A stretch of DNA of 64,000 nt. It comes from Carettochelys insculpta. Taxonomy: Eukaryota > Chordata > Testudines > Carettochelyidae. The notes below the pieces were generated by a model. The model was not told the origin of the DNA. It did no database searches and saw only the letters and a list, made by a program, of their open reading frames with translations. Where the stretch lies: the NCBI RefSeq assembly GCF_033958435.1, contig NC_134138.1, positions 77,176,298 to 77,240,297 of the forward strand, written 5' to 3'. This document shows positions 37,923 through 50,556 of the stretch, one piece after another. Both the position numbers and the translations under genes were made by a program. Positions within the stretch are counted from its first letter, which is position 1. The number at the start of each line of letters is the position of its first letter.

Positions 37923-39843
37923 GTGAGTCAGCAAGCATCTTTGATGACCCTGTATCCATCACACAATCACACAATGAAATATGATAGTTCCGGTGTACAA
38001 CCACTCATGTGTATTCAGAGTTTATATGGCTTTTTTAGGGCAGCTTTTTTTATCAAGCCAGAACACGGGCTCCTGGCATTAAGAGGCAAAAGGTTGTTGG
38101 CTTTGGTTTAAAGAAAAGAGGAAATATTTTTTAAATGTACTTTATTTCAATGTGGATATTTATGAAAGCATGCAAAGGATCTTGTTTACTTTGTTAAGGC
38201 ATGCCTTTCATCATGCAAATTAAGGTTTTGTAAAGGAAATAAAGTTGTCTGAAATTGAATGATGTTTTCAAAATAATATGCTAAACTTTATCAACCAGAA
38301 AAAAGAATAGCTTATTCACTGGGAGCAAGTGACTACAAAAGTCTTGTATATGTGGCACACAAGTAAACTTTGTTCGAATCAAAGTATAGTTTCTTTATTC
38401 TCTCTGAATACAGTGAGATATTTAAAGTAGATTATTTTGTTTTTATAAAGGAGCAGATGGCAATGCAATATTGTAAAGTAAACAGTCTCTTTATGATTTA
38501 AACACCAGGAAAACATGATTGACTAGCAATACAATTACTCATTTTAATTTTGGGACTTTGAGACCATTGGTAGTGAGGGGAAAGTGAACACATACACAAA
38601 TAAACATAACATTTTACCTACCTGATAAGTAAGCATAGTTATAAAGCCTGGTTTTCAGAGGAGCTGAATATCTGATCTTCACCAGGATTTTGCTGGAAGT
38701 TGCTTGTACTCAGTACTTGAGACAAAAAGGCCCACTAAGTACTTTGGTTCATTGTCAAGGCTCAGTAGTCCTGGGTTACTTGAAGTCTACATGGCCCAAG
38801 GGATAAATGCATTAATTTTAAACCGCCAAGATCATGTTATGTCTGAGGCCAAAAGTGAAAGTGAGATTAGTGGTTCCTTTAATTCCCTAGTGGCACATCA
38901 CCAAACCACTGCAAATTGCCGCTCTCTTCTCATGAGAAGACCTGCGATAAAACTGAAATCAGTGGGACTCTTGCCATTGATTTCAATGGAACCAGGATCT
39001 CAGCCCAGGTCAAGACTTAGGTGCATGGACAGAGATGTGCTATCTCTTGCCCATAAATAAATAAATAAAGAGGCCTTAAGGCTAGAAAAATCTCCCTTAA
39101 AAAGGCACATCACTTCTTGTTACACACTTTTAATACAGGACCCAATACTGTTCCATGTGAAAAGGCAAAATTCCCATAAACCTAAAAGGGTCTCAGATCA
39201 GTCTAATAACCAGAGTTAATTCAATGAAGAAATAAAATTATTGCAGTACTTCTCAATATGTGGCTTTTCCAGCTGCCAAGTACTCCTGGAAACTACAATC
39301 TGATTGGCTGGGTCTCCTTTAACATATTCTATTCAGTATTAATATACAAACATAGTTTCTTTACACACACATACACAGACTTAATAGAGCAAGTGCATTT
39401 TCCCAGAAGTGGACCAACTGATATTGCCTCTGCAACATGAGTAAGCTTTAGAACCACCTGTTGGCTCTGACAATATGCTGTATACTCTTGTGTGGGCAGG
39501 TGTTTGTAAACACCAGCTTTCTTCATTCCCAGATCAAATTAATACTCCAAAAAGCAAAGATTTCTCATCACTCTCCGGATAATAAAGTGCCTTAGTTGCT
39601 TTGGTGTGCTGAAGATTATCATCTTCATCTTGTGTGGGGTTTATCTAAAATAACCCTGGGAATTACACATTTGGTCAACATTTGCCAGTGATACCTGGGT
39701 TCCTGTGGTTAACATGAAATAAAAAAATCACCTGTGTTTTGATAGCTGCTCCTGTCATCACAGAGGGACAGGTGCAAGGTTGCAGAAAGCACAGGACTGG
39801 AAGTGTAAACTAATTCATTCATTCCCTCTGCTTTCATTAACAG
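37923..39843 (+). other. ST18: ST18 intron between the two coding exons
   Basis: This 1921-nt phase-1 intron has GTGAGT at the 5' end and a pyrimidine-rich AACAG at the 3' end. It is AT-rich. At about 38945-39020 it holds an old interspersed-repeat trace with the recurring phrase TTGATTTCAATGG. No open frame here resembles a known protein. Confidence 0.8.
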
Positions 39844-39874
39844 TGCAAGTGGACTCTATAGCTCAGGAGCTCAG
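39844..39874 (+). CDS. ST18: ST18 second coding exon (31 nt)
   Basis: This very short internal exon continues the ST18 N-terminal region. Seen: a pyrimidine-rich stretch ending in TTAACAG precedes it and CAG/GTAAGA follows. Joined to the preceding exon (phase 1) it reads VQVDSIAQEL, then S or R once the first base of the next exon is added. That matches VPMDSLIQELS of human ST18 as I recall it: the D-S, Q-E-L and final S align without a gap. It leaves phase 2. Like the human protein, and unlike MYT1/MYT1L, no CPTPGC zinc finger follows directly. It is too short for ordinary gene finders. The next exon, expected to encode a lysine/arginine-rich stretch, was not found downstream. Confidence 0.82.
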
Positions 39875-42800
39875 GTAAGAACTCACAGAGTTTATATTTT
39901 CTAGCTTCATTAGTTGATCAGACTGGTTGATCATTCCTTAAACATAGCACATTGGCTAAAATAGAGAATGCAGTAAATGATGCATTCATGTAGTGATATA
40001 TTCATTACCCTGCAAAGATTGCTTGCGCTACAGTCCCTTTTTAAGTGAACCAAAAATAAAAATGAAGGGTTATCAATATACCCTTTCTCATCATAATTAG
40101 AAATTAGTGCAAACTGGACATGCATGGAGTGTGTGTTCTCTGCCTATACCCCCTTTGACTTCAGCACTCAGAACCTACTACTTTTCTAGGTAATCCTCAG
40201 GATTGTTATATTGAGCATTCTGTGAACTAGTATTAGTTTCATAGGTTTAGTTAATAGCTTTCACAAAATAGCCAGGCTCGGTAAATTGTTGTCAGCTGCA
40301 CATGCATAATTTGTTTATTTGCCATCAATTACCTCATGAAGTTTTGTATTTTATTAGAGTGGAACAAAATAAGGCTGATCGTTTCCATTTTTCCATAAAC
40401 AGTGACAATCTGGCCAAAAGCATAAATTTGACAGGGATCTTTCAGGTCTTAAATAATTTCTTAAATGATTAATATCTGAATTTTACATTTAACCGTGATA
40501 CCTGAGTATACTGAAATTAACTGTTTAATATTTATATTCTAAAATTCATACATACTTTAGGAAGCAAGTTACAAGATTGATGTTTTTGCAAAGGTTTCAT
40601 TACGAAAAAATATCATCAAGGGATGATATTAGTTTTGGTAGCAATTATGACAAAAGAAGCACAGAACTGTAGGTGTGTAAATACTGCAAAATCTTTTCCA
40701 TGGTTTTCACTGGAGGGGCTTTGATTTATTTATTTTTTTGTTAATTTTATATGGTGAAGTTCAAATCTTTTCAACATGTGAACTTACGAGATTTTTGACG
40801 CATGCAGAGAAAAATAGTGTGTTCATCCAACCAGAGAACAGAAGCTACCATATGACTCATCTGACCAATAGCAACTAAGTTCAGGCTAATTTATCAGATA
40901 ATTTTTATTGTGAATTGTTTGCTCAACTCTACCACATTTTTCTATATTGTTTTGTGTTTCCTGAGATTTAGCAGAGCTCCTTTTCCTTCAGTGCATCCCT
41001 AATTTATACACCAGAAGGATGCATTAATCCAAAAAGGCAGTCATCCAAAACTCAAAATGGTCCATGTGTTCATAAAAGAAAAATGTTTGAAAACTAGAAG
41101 ATGTGTAAGTTTCTTCAACACCCGGAAAACTGTAATTTATGCATTACCAGTTTATTAGGTTTTCCCGAAGCATGTTGGTATTCTCTATGAAACATGTATT
41201 ATCTTAGAAACTGCTACATCACACATTATTCTTACAGTCAGAGCTATAGAATGCGTGAAAAAACATACACGTTTGAAATATGGGAATAAACATTCAGTAA
41301 GGTTTTAATCCAATCCCTTTCTACGTACAATTTTGAGACAAAAAAACCATATTAGCACATGCAAAGGAGATAACTGGTATCTCATCAGATTATAATGTAC
41401 ATGTACAAATCAGATAAAAACATTGGAGCTTCAAAATTGCGTATGCAAAAATTATATTTAGTGATAGAGGTATAGATAGGCATAGACTGCTTTTTGAAAA
41501 TGTAATTCATATATTTTAGTCTTGTTACTTGTATCTATGAAACTATAAAAGAACCATTGCAAATTCATCCCGGGAAATAAAGATTGAAAATATTATTTAA
41601 TGTACTGAGTTTTAAAAACAGCTGTTTGGAAGCTGTCTCTGTTCTGACCAATGTTCAAAATTGTTTTGACTGGTTTAAATTTTATCTTAATTTACCTGTT
41701 TCCTGCTTTATCCTGTCTGACAAAGCACTTTTGCACTTCTTATTGAATTTTAATATTAAAATACCTTGAAATCCTTCTGTATGAAAGGCATGAGATAAGC
41801 TTGCACACTCAAACTGTACTGCTGTTAATTTTACAACATTTGGTTTATTCTACATCCTTTGTCACCCTGTTTTAATTTTAGAAGTTATGTTTTATAGTTG
41901 TAAAGGGACAATGAAGCTAAATTAAAAGTTACAAGTTAGACCAGAAAATGTGACATTACTTGAAAATCTACTTCACGTGAACTCTGGGGTGCAAAACTGA
42001 GCTCTCAGAAACATTGCAAGGAGCATCACTGTGTGTGCTCAGACAGTTCATCAACAGCCAGCCTTAAAGGGTTTGTACTCTCAAACTTTGGGGCCCTCTC
42101 TGATTGGTTGATCTGTTTCAAAGGTTCAACTACATACGGCAGGAGCAGGCTTCATGTACCCAAATGTTGAACACTCGAAGAAGGACACCAACCTCATAAA
42201 AATATTACGTATAATAGAAGCCTTAATGTCTCTGAAGAGGAGTAGAAGAATAGGGTGGAATTTTACTTCTATTGAAGTCAATAGCAAAACCTCCATTAAC
42301 TTCAGTAGGACCTTGCTTTTCACTCATGTAGTGAGCAGAACTCTCCCCAGTTTTCGTCAGTTGACCTAGGAGCCATATCTCATACAAAAAAAAACAAAAC
42401 TGCCCAGCTTCTTTACATAGTTACATGTTCTTCCACTTTTTTCATGATTGGTTTTAAACTAGTTACTATTTCAAACAATTTATAGCATCTGTTCATTCTT
42501 TTCTTTTCAGAATCTTTACCACTTTATCTGATCCTCTTATCTCTTTTCCTCCCTCAATCTGTGCTAGCCAAATATTTGCATTTTGTTCCATACCTCCTAA
42601 TTCCCAAACACTTTGAGCCCTCTCAACTGGTTCCTTTAATTACATCATCCTTCCTGTGATAAATTGGTCTGAATCACACATGTTATTTCAGCACTAGTTA
42701 CTGTAAAGCTTTACACAATGACAGAATAACTCCTGCCAATATATATTCCATCAGGTATCCCAAGACCAATTTGACCTTTGCATTGTTGCCAAATAGGATG

Positions 42801-42893
42801 CAGAAGATTTGTGAGGGTTTCTTCTATTATCTTTTATCACCCTCTGTTCAGTTTCCTGTTAGGGATTCTGAGTTACATTCCCTCATTCACTTA
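39875..42893 (+). other. Probable ST18 intron, unique AT-rich DNA
   Basis: This region follows the GTAAGA donor of the 31-nt exon. No recognisable exon, mobile element or RNA gene was seen. At 42255-42312 there is a weak old-repeat trace (TATTGAAGTCAATAG and CTTCAGTAGGACC). The continuation of the gene beyond the exon implies intron; this is inference. Confidence 0.5.
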
Positions 42894-43328
42894 GGCTGTG
42901 ACCACACTACCCCGTGTTTCAAAAGGGGCATGTTAATGAGGCAGTTCAGAAGACGCTAATGAGGCACTGACATGAATATGCAGCACTTCATTAGCATGAT
43001 GTGCACCGCACACAATTTGAAAGTGTTGCTTTTGGAATTCACGCCGCCCGTGTAGACAGGGGCTTTCGAAAGGACCCCCTGACTTTGAAAGTCCCTTCTT
43101 CTTAAAACCAAATAAGAAGAAGGAGCTTTTGAAGTCTGGGAGTCCTTCTGAAAGGCCCTCCATCTACACAGGCGGTGTGCATTCCGAAAGCAGCACTTTT
43201 GAATTGTGTGCGGCCAACACTATGGTAATGAGGTGCTTCATATTCGTATCAGTGCCTCAATTGCATCTTCCTATCTGCCTTATTAAAATGCCCCTTTTGG
43301 AAAGGGAGGGATAGTGTGGCCTCAGGCC
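42894..43328. mobile_element. Long palindromic miniature element (435 bp)
   Basis: The two halves are inverted repeats over most of their length. Ends: GGCTGTGACCACACTACC and, inverted, GGCCTGAGGCCACACTATCC, each followed by AAAAGGGGCATNTTAAT. The centre holds a CTTCTTCTTA / TAAGAAGAAG hairpin. The flanks are TTA and TAA, not a clean duplication. Confidence 0.8.
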
Positions 43329-43618
43329 TAAAGTCTCTTAGAATATATCTGCACTGCCTACTCACAGTTTGGACTACGGAGTTGCAAGTAGCGGAGTACA
43401 CCAAAGTGCTGTGCTGTAACCATCTAGGTTGACACTACAGGTAAGAATTAAAAAGTAATGTAGTCCTCTTCAAACTGGACTACATTTATGTAAACTAGGA
43501 ACCTTTTAGTTTGTACTCAAAATGTCTGCTCAGGAGAGTTTTGCCAAAGCACTTTGCCACATGTTGCTATTCACATCTCTGTAGTCCAGACTGCAAGGCA
43601 GAGTTGATGAAGCCTTTG

Positions 43619-43918
43619 TGCATGTCTGCACTGCTGCTGGGGGTGTGTGGTTCCCAGCATGGATGCACAGGCTTACTCTATATTAGCTTGAGTTACTGGG
43701 CAAAAACAGCAATGTGAACACTGTGGGACTGGTGGCAGCTCAAGCTAGCCACGAATCCAAACCTACCCACCCCTTTGTTTCTGACCTTGCACAGAAAGCC
43801 CAAATTGCTGCATGTACTGCAACATCCACACTGCCAATTTTAGCACACTAGTTCAAGCTGAGCTAGGACAAGTTTCTCTAGATCTTCTACAAATCACACC
43901 TGCAGTGTAGATATTCCT
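43619..43918. mobile_element. Miniature element with CTGCACTGC-type ends
   Basis: The left end ATGTCTGCACTGCTGCTGGG and the inverted right end GGAATATCTACACTGCAGG match the TGTCTACACTGCAGCTGGG pattern. The interior has CAGCTCAAGCTAGCC. The preceding 43335-43618 may be a related, more decayed unit. Confidence 0.6.
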
Positions 43919-45499
43919 TCAAGGGCCTGATTCTCCTTTCATTATGCTGACTTTAGGCTGATGTATTTCCATTGACTCCAGTGAAGTTACACTTGATTTA
44001 TATTGGGGTAAATAAGAGTTGAATCAGATCTTTAGTGCTCTTTATCCACCATATCCTCACCTTGAATGTCTTTACAATGAACTCTGCAGTCCACTAAGGA
44101 ATCTAAAGTTCTAAAACAGTCTTAAGTTGTTTTAAACTGATTTCTTCTTGCATCAGTTTTACAATTTTTATTATTTCACATTTCTAAGGCTTCCATCATT
44201 ATTCAGATACTACAGATCTTAGTTTTGTAGTATCTGACCATTCTTTCCTACATTAAAAAGACTTCAACAATCCTTCATGAGAAGAAACAAATTCATGTTT
44301 GAAGCTCGTGTCTCTCAGCCTTTGCAACCATTTGACCCCAGCGGCTGTGTTGAAATGGACAGAAAGAAGAGGTTAACTTTAAGATAATGCAATCCTAGAT
44401 AATTTAGAAATTGAAAGGACCAAGATCATGAACTAATTCATTATTGAACTGAAAGCTATAGTAGACTTGGGAGAATTAGGGTGATATGTTCATTAGTTTG
44501 CTCAACTTAGCAGATGGGATAGATGCTATGCTGAACAAACTGTATTTTAGGGACTGACATCTTGGTCAGACTAAAGAAAAGCAAATTACACACATCCAGA
44601 TTTGAAATAACAAAATAATGAATCATTTTGGCTAGGTCCACATCTAAAGGAAAAGGGTGCAATCTCCTGGATAGCTAAATGCAAAAGTAAATGTTTTGGG
44701 CTTCTTCTGCTATCTAAATATCTGTGATTCATAAAGAATCCTGTACGATCCCAAGATTTCAAACTACTTTTAAAAATGAACAGCAGATTTTCTCAGTGGT
44801 GGATAAGGTCACAGTTCCTGTTAGATCTACAAGTAGTTTTCACTTCTCACCAGCATCACCTCTTGAGACAGTTTCTTTTTTATGCTAGACCCTGTTTCCT
44901 TTATACTCTAGAATAACAGAAAAGCTCACCTGTTCACTTTGAGTGAGACACACATAAGGGTGGATATGAAAATGTTACTAGTAAGAGAGAAATTATAGGA
45001 CAGAGCCTTGAGGAACTCCACAAGAATGTTCATTTGGTGAGAAGAAACAACAGCCCATTATACCCTCTGCTATCTCTCTCATAAGAAAGTGTGAAGCCAG
45101 TAGGCCAACAACATAACTAGCACTGTTGAAGGAGCTCAGTATCTTTTGCAGCACTAGCATGAATATCTGGACACTGCCCAGAGAATGCACAGACATAGAC
45201 ATGGTAGAATACAATGATAGAATGATAGACATAGTTCATCAGCATACTTAATACTGGACCCATATCAAAGTGCCTTCAGGAGCCATATTGGAAGGGATTT
45301 AAATTATCATTATCATTTTATAGTGCCCAGTAGTGTACTGGGTGCCTCACTATACAGGTGAGAAGCCATGATCTCTGTCCCCATTAAACATACAATCAAA
45401 TTTCAGACACTGATGAAGTGAAGGTGTTAAACAGTAATCTACAAATTGCAGAGGAAAGAATAGAGGTTTATAGTGGTAGGTGTCACTGTTGCTCATAGG
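43919..45499. other. Old repeats and unique sequence
   Basis: 43925-44030 holds a diverged repeat with CCATTGACTCCAGTGAAG and TTATATTGGGGTAAAT, seen widely in reptile and bird genomes. The LINE fragment near 45 kb is listed separately. No gene. Confidence 0.45.
44955..45240 (-). mobile_element. Old LINE reverse-transcriptase fragment (CR1/L3-like)
   Basis: On the minus strand the frame 44993-45232 ends in CGVPQGSVL, the usual spelling of reverse-transcriptase motif B in non-LTR elements. On + the phrase CCTTGAGGAACTCCAC resembles CCTTGGGGAACTCTAC in the CR1 copy at 13860. The remainder is too decayed to place. Confidence 0.35.
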
Positions 45500-46210
45500 G
45501 GCTACGTCTACACATGCAGCCAACATCGAAATAGCTTATTTCGATGTTGTGACATCGAAATAGTCTATTTCGATGAATAACGTCTACACGTCCTCCAGGG
45601 CCGGCAACGTCGATGTTCAACTTCGACGTTGCTCAGCCCAACATTGAAATAGGCGCAGCGAGGGAACGTCTACATGTCAAAGTAGCACACATCGAAATAG
45701 GGATGCCAGGCACAGCTGCAGACAGGGTCACAGGGCGGACTCAACAGCCAGCCGCTCCCTTAAAGGGCCCCTCCCAGACACAGTTGCACTAAACACCACA
45801 AGATACACAGAGCTGACAACTGGTTGCAGACCCTGTGCCTGCAGCATAGATCCCCAGCTGCCGCAGAAGCAGCCAGAAGCCCTGGGCTAAGGGCTGCTGC
45901 CCACGGTGACCATAGAGCCCCGCAGGGGCTGGAGAGAGAGCATCTCTCAACCCCCCAGCTGATGGCCGCCATGGAGGACCCAGCAATTTCGACGTTGCGG
46001 GACGCGGATTGTCTACACAGTCCCTACTTCGATGTTGAACGTCGAAGTAGGGCGCTATTCCTATCTCCTCATGAGGTTAGCGACTTCGACGTCTCGCCGC
46101 CTAACGTCGAAGTTAACTTCAAAATAGTGCCCGACACGTGTAGACGCGACGGGCGCTATTTCGAAGTTGGTGCCACTACTTCGAAGTAGCGTGCACGTGT
46201 AGACGCAGCC
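45500..46210. mobile_element. CpG-rich inverted-terminal-repeat element, copy 2
   Basis: This is the same element in the same orientation, 711 bp, ending in GTGCACGTGTAGACGCAGCC. It retains a 12-bp stretch lost from copy 1, which completes a local palindrome around TTTCGATGTTGTGACATCGA. A 121-aa frame (45824-46189) is open here, but in copy 1 the same frame stops where CGTCGA reads CGTTGA, a CpG transition. That argues against selection on the frame. Confidence 0.85.
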
Positions 46211-49200
46211 AAAATGTTACTGTATGATGAAGCAGACATATTTGTTCTCATTAAAAATTTCTGTAATTGTGGGTGACTCCTTTTTTGTAGGCTTCACAGC
46301 AGAAGCAATTTTCCAGGAAGTATTTGCATGAGAAGAGGGCAGCAGCGTTGTAGACCATCTCAGAAGGGTTTTTTCATGCACAGGAGGCATCCTGGAGGGG
46401 GATTGTAAGAAAAGTGGAAAAACGAGGCAAAGACTGATACACAAGAACAGCAAAGGATGTAGTGAGGTGACACTGTAAATATTGAGTTGTTGCTTCAGTT
46501 GGCTAGCCACTGTTGTCTTCTTGTTTTTCTCAAAAAACAGATTTGAGGTGGGACAGTAGTTGGTGGAGCTGTTTGGTTGTGGTCTCTTGCTTACATGGGG
46601 TCATTGCATGCACTGAATTCCTGGTAGGTACACTATCTTAGGCAGATTTTGTCAATTGCTTATTGGTTTCAATTAACTGTGAGGATCACGGGTGCCTTTT
46701 GTGTCTTCCAGCTCAGACTTTCCCTAGTACACGTAGAACCACTGCTCATGCAACTGACCTAAATTCAGTGTGGGAAAGTGGTAGTTTTCCCCTTTGGATC
46801 CAGTTCTACTCCCAGAAAATCAAAGAGTCTTGGAATCACTTGAGCTTTTCTACAAAGTAGCATAATTGTTTATAGGTAGAGGTATTGAAGTATGAAACTA
46901 TGTGAAAGTACTCTAGATTCATTAGACTTCCTATTTCCCAGACCAGTTGTGTTGTCTCAGACTTTGAATAAATAAGGATAAATACCAAAATAAATTTAAT
47001 ATTCAATTATATTAACTATTCAGTCCAATTCAGATTTCTTCTTCTGTGTAGTTCAAAATGTATTCCTTCCCATTTTAAATGCTTCAAGATCTGAATTGAA
47101 TTCAAGTGTGTATCCCCTTGTGTGTTGGAGGTAAAGGTGTGGACACTACTTGTGAAAAGCCAATGTTCATCATGTATGGGATGTGAATTATGTGGACACT
47201 GAAATCTGTTTGTCTGTCACACTATGCTGTAGTATTTGAGCATCTAATAATCTTTAATGTACTGCCTAAGATGAAGAGTCTAGGTGAATCTACTGCCTAA
47301 TTTGATAGCACCTAAGTAAATTCTGAGAGGAAGTCAATTAGGTTACACGGTGTTATGTATGCTGCAAGGATATTTACGTTGGCTTTGTATCAGGAAATTG
47401 CATGTTGTGAGAATGTTCTCAGATGATTCTGCCCATTACAAGAGGCCCTTTCGGCAGCTGAGGTTGGAAGTGGAAACATGGCCACTTCTCCTCAGGCTTG
47501 GCTATGTCCAGGATGTTCTGGGTCACTGGCTATGTCAAGTTATGCCAGAACAGAGCCTTATTGTCATTAAGCCAGTTCTCAGTGATATAGCTAAGTTCAA
47601 GAATTTCATTCCAGGTGGACTTATGAAGGATGTTAGCTTTACTGACATCCAGACTTGCCTGGAAGGGTCCCAAGCTTAACGCCACCATACCCAACATTTT
47701 AAACTTTGCTTTTGAGGACAAAGGAAGACAAAATGCTTGCACACAGTTCACTCGCTACTCAGGAAAAGAATTTTCCCATCCTGTCTCCCCAGTTCTGAGC
47801 CTATTATAAATTAGGAAGGTTAGAGGAAGACATTAAACTGAGCATCCCCTTCTTGCTGTCACATACTTTCTGATAGTTTCTCAGACATTCCTGAAACCCA
47901 TATAAATGTTGTCCATTTTTGATATTTTCTGCAAATTTTGCGAACTTTCTAATAAATTTGGCATAAATTGCTGAACTAGAACTTTTCCCTAAGAATCAAT
48001 CAGGACGGTCTCACTAAATTTGACATAAAAATCTGTTTTGTTTGACTGATATTTTAATACCAAAGTGAAAAAAGCCAAACGATCAGTATGCAATACAGTT
48101 TAGAATGAAGCTAGTGTAAATATATGCTGCTCACAGCACTAATAAAATATTAATGCTTAAATTCACCTATCCTTATTATTGCATCCTGTATGTCAACTGT
48201 TCTCATCACCACTAATAAAACAAGTTATAAATATAAAACATAACTGCAACCCAGTTTATAGGTCTGTGTTGTCTAAAAACATCCCTTGTTTCCTTCTTCG
48301 CCTCCCAGTCCCCACTTTATTAGCCATAAAAAGGCTGGCCTTACAGCTTTGGCAACTTTGCATAATCCTGTTTTTTGTTCTTATTTTTGGGGTTGGGGTT
48401 GCTTTGGTACATTGCTGGGCCTAACATTTTTACCCATTTCTTAGTCCCCTCTCCCTACTTGCCTACTCTGGAAAAATTTCTCTCATTTCTGGGATGTTAC
48501 CTTATTTTTTTTTTAATATTTCAAAAGTAACTGGGCCCCAAGTTTTCCACTTTAATGGATATGTGTTCACACTAAAATTCAAAAGCATTTCCTCCTAACA
48601 AATACCTAAAATGAGACGAAAAACAAGGATGTATATGATTAATTCCTTTTACCTATATGAATGTATGTAAGCACCTCATTTGTTATCCATTATTCTCCTT
48701 GTTAAAAGTATGTCATCCAGTCATGGTACAGAAATATTATAACGAACTGAACAGTTTGCAAATAATTCATAGGTTGACAATTGTTTGCCTTTACTATCTA
48801 GTGGATAGCAACAAATCATTGAATGAATTAGCAGAAATCAGGATCTGTATCAAATACTATATTTAAACAGCTGTATGGCTACATTTGCAAATCATAATAT
48901 TTAAAATGAATAATTTGACTAAGTCTTGTAAATACTAAAATGCAAAATAAATTCAGGCTCATTTGCCCCTAACTTTCCCTGCTTATTCTTTGCTCCTGTA
49001 AGCACTGCATAGCTTTATTTATTTATAGTATATGAAGAGTTTATTTTATGTTTTTCTTCCTTTTCCATTTTGTTTTATGGTATACATAATCTCAATTATT
49101 ATTTTTATTTTTAAATATTTTAGATTTGTAACCTATTGGCATACTTATTTGGTAATTAATATATTCATTAATCTGATAAATCCATTATGAGTCTTCTTTT

Positions 49201-50239
49201 TCTTAAATATTTATGTATTTTCTGTTTGTTTCTAGCCATACTTCTTTAAGGCTTCTTGCCCAACATCAACATCATAATCATTTTGGATATTTTTGTGTTT
49301 CGTCTTAACTTTCAATTTAATTGAAAACTTTTATTCTCAATTTCTCTGCTAAAGCAACTGTAGTATTATCTTATAGGTCAAATTCAGGTAATTTAAACCT
49401 GACTTGCTACGGTGTAATGGGTAGATATAGACTATTTGCAGTTAGTGCCAGAATGAGAGCACATCTCTGTGTTGTCCATCTTCTGTAAATAAAAATTTTG
49501 CCTTCTTAATTTCATTCTTCACCTTGTCCTGTGAGATTTTATATTACTAACAAGTCAAAGTCTTCTCCATTACTTCAGTATTTGACAACATACAACATAC
49601 AATATACTTATGGAGTGCCATACATCCCAATGTCACCTACTGGTTGATAGAATTTATACCTTGAATGGTCGTTTACATTCATGGCTGGTCTTCTCTCTAG
49701 CATGACTGTGAGTTATCCAGAGCTTTTCATCCCAGCCAGTGTCTTCCGCCTGTTTCATGTTTATTAAAGCATATCACCAGATAAGCCACTGTCTTTTCTA
49801 GAGTCAGAGGTTGAATTCAGCCAGGGCAGGGCAGGTTGGAGAAGACAAAAGACAACCTGGCGATTTTAAGCAAAAAATATGACATTCCAAGGAGATGTTT
49901 TTAACTCCTTAAATATTATTCTGGCTTTATAAAGCTGTAGAAACCCTGAATTCAGAATAACTACAACAAGGGTTTTAGACCAAAGAAACAGAGCAGAGTC
50001 CGGATGTGTACTTTGCCATTTGTGTGCTTTACCATTTACCGTCTTGCAACCCTATGTGTGCATTTTTGAATGCATTTGTTCTCTAAAAGCCTTCCGTATT
50101 TTGAACCAAGTTCTCATTCACACTCTGAATGAAGCCAGTTGCTCCACTGGTGTTTGCCTGAGTGAGGGACTGAATGAAAAATGGATTAGGACTTCAGTAT
50201 TTGTCATTATGATCATTATTTCCTTGATTCTATTTATTC
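46211..50239. other. Unique AT-rich DNA, no gene seen
   Basis: 46280-46530 is a more complex stretch of unknown nature with a 97-aa minus-strand frame. 48900-49350 is very AT-rich. No exon of ST18 was recognised. Confidence 0.45.
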
Positions 50240-50241
50240 TA

Positions 50242-50554
50242 CAGGTGGAACCTCTCTAGCCTGGAGCTCTCTTATCTGGCAATATCCATAATCTGGCATG
50301 ATTTTAGTTAGATGAATGACCACTAATCTGGGGTGTGGTCAAGTTTCTCTTGGTCCCAAAAAGTTTATTTACAGCTACCAGTCCTGGCTCTCAGCATTCT
50401 GTGATATTATTTTACTGCAACTTACCCCTAAAAGCCCAATAAGCAGGGAAAGTGTTGGTAATGGTGCTGGACAAGGACCTCTCATCCTTCAGCAAATTCT
50501 CTTATTCGGCAATGGTCAGGTCCCAAGGGCACTGGCCTAGAGAGATTCAACCTG
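50242..50554 (-). mobile_element. Tigger-like (Tc1/mariner) miniature element, copy 2
   Basis: TA flanks both ends (50240-50241, 50555-50556). The ends CAGGTGGAACCTCTCTAG and, inverted, CAGGTTGAATCTCTCTAG match copy 1. It lies in the opposite orientation to copy 1 and is non-coding. Confidence 0.88.
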
Positions 50555-50556
50555 TA

